This document shows, piece by piece, positions 63,448-64,000 of a stretch of 64,000 bases of DNA. The position numbers and the translations under genes were made by a program. Under the pieces are notes generated by a model. That model was given only the letters and a program-made list of their open reading frames with translations, was not told the origin of the DNA and made no database searches. Source of the stretch: JAFNAG01 sp963721405 (lineage in GTDB: Bacteria; Acidobacteriota; UBA6911). The stretch is taken from the NCBI GenBank assembly GCA_963721405.1, contig CAVRJA010000010.1, forward strand, positions 157,861-221,860, read 5' to 3'. Position 1 is the stretch's first letter, and each line of letters begins with the position of its first letter.

Positions 63448-64000
63448 CTGCCGAGTCCAGGCGCAATCCATCCCAAAGACGGGAAGGTTCAGCCTCAGGA
63501 TGAGCCGGCCGCCTCCCGATTCATCAGGGAAAACTTCGATCCGAACGATCGGCTCGCAGTCGTGGCCTGCAACAGGAAAAGCGGCGCCGTGATTCAGCGA
63601 CTGGCGCGAGCGGAAAAGATCGCGGCGCCCGACTGCCAGCACTGGCTTCGCTACATGAATGAAAACCGTTACGAGATCTATCTGTCGATGAACACCCTGA
63701 AGGAAGAGGCCCGGGGGCGCACCAAGAATGATATCGCGGTGATCCGCCATATCTATCTCGATTTTGACCATGGAGGGCTGGAGGCGCTCGACCGGCTGCG
63801 GGCGCGCCAGGATCTGCCGCAGCCCAATTACATCGTTACGACCTCGCCGGATAGATTCCAGGTCGTCTGGAAGGTTGATGGCTTCACTAAAGAGCAGGCG
63901 GAACAGCTTCAGAGAAATCTGGCGCAGGAGCTGGGCGCTGACCTGGCGGCGACTGACTCCACGCGGGTGCTGCGCCTGCCGGGATTCAAAAACAATAAGT
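63448..64000 (+). CDS. RepB-like primase, 5' part
   Basis: Open to the window edge. Residues such as FDPNDRLAVVACNRKSGAVI, YEIYLSMNTLKEEARGRTKN, IAVIRHIYLDFDHGG and NYIVTTSPDRFQVVWKVDGF, then DSTRVLRLPGFKNNK, match the RepB/phage primase domain (the SMN, DxD and RVLRLPGF motifs) found on plasmids and integrative elements. No in-frame ATG precedes the conserved region: after the TAA at 63445 the first candidates are CTG 63448 and an internal GTG at 63562. The ATG at 63500 is in another frame. The start is therefore unsolved, perhaps because of another indel. Confidence 0.7.
   Translation, partial: MPSPGAIHPKDGKVQPQDEPAASRFIRENFDPNDRLAVVACNRKSGAVIQRLARAEKIAAPDCQHWLRYMNENRYEIYLSMNTLKEEARGRTKNDIAVIRHIYLDFDHGGLEALDRLRARQDLPQPNYIVTTSPDRFQVVWKVDGFTKEQAEQLQRNLAQELGADLAATDSTRVLRLPGFKNNK

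Noticed and set aside
1..64000. CRISPR arrays, rRNA and tRNA genes
   Set aside because: No regularly spaced repeats and no recognisable rRNA or tRNA segments were seen by eye; a covariance scan was not possible.

Overview
The window reads as a high-GC chromosome segment from an Acidobacteriota bacterium, most likely Solibacter-like. The main evidence is a run of duplicated MacB/FtsX-type permeases of the acidobacterial ADOP family, each paired with a small PadR-family regulator. No rRNA, tRNA, CRISPR array or core housekeeping operon is visible. Almost everything is accessory DNA, and many junctions cut genes in half.

Layout. 0-2.7 kb: two overlapping tyrosine recombinases (minus strand) whose upstream end abuts a truncated ISL3 transposase at a perfect 32-bp palindrome. 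2.8-6.0 kb: an unrecognised gene, two translationally coupled proteins that look like uracil-DNA-glycosylase-fold enzymes, and a short, probably truncated ORF; a candidate defence or DNA-modification cluster. 6.08-9.42 kb: an IS21 element (zinc-finger-like ORF, istA, istB, small trailing ORF) with matching ends, which truncates an ADOP permease. 9.4-34.8 kb: the PadR/ADOP archipelago with five intact permeases, several truncated ones and seven PadR genes. It is interleaved with an AraC regulator, a secreted thioredoxin-like protein, an IS630 with a split transposase, a group II intron 3' end fused to a nuoN tail, and remnants of GNAT, IS91, AlbA-like and phage terminase-like genes.

34.8-39 kb: a Ser/Thr kinase fragment colliding head-on with an ADOP fragment, two small secreted proteins, a small zinc-ribbon protein and an orphan gene. 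39-43.5 kb: a 3.34-kb three-gene serine-recombinase element inserted into a DDE (rve) transposase gene, flanked by 8-bp direct repeats. A second, intact copy of that transposase family at 45.2 kb truncates another permease. 46.5-49.3 kb: three related small membrane proteins, two of them preceded by what look like tails of ECF sigma factors.

49.8-64 kb: a type IV secretion (conjugation) operon in the order virB2, B3, B4, B9, B10, B5, B6, B8, several accessory genes, a gap with a 124-nt inverted repeat (oriT candidate), a small RHH-like protein, virD4, virB11, and the start of a RepB-like primase. Most of the genes overlap by 4 nt. virB10 and virD4 each carry an apparent single-base frameshift, so either the element is decaying or the assembly has indels. 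The module looks like part of an integrative conjugative element or plasmid; no relaxase lies inside the window.
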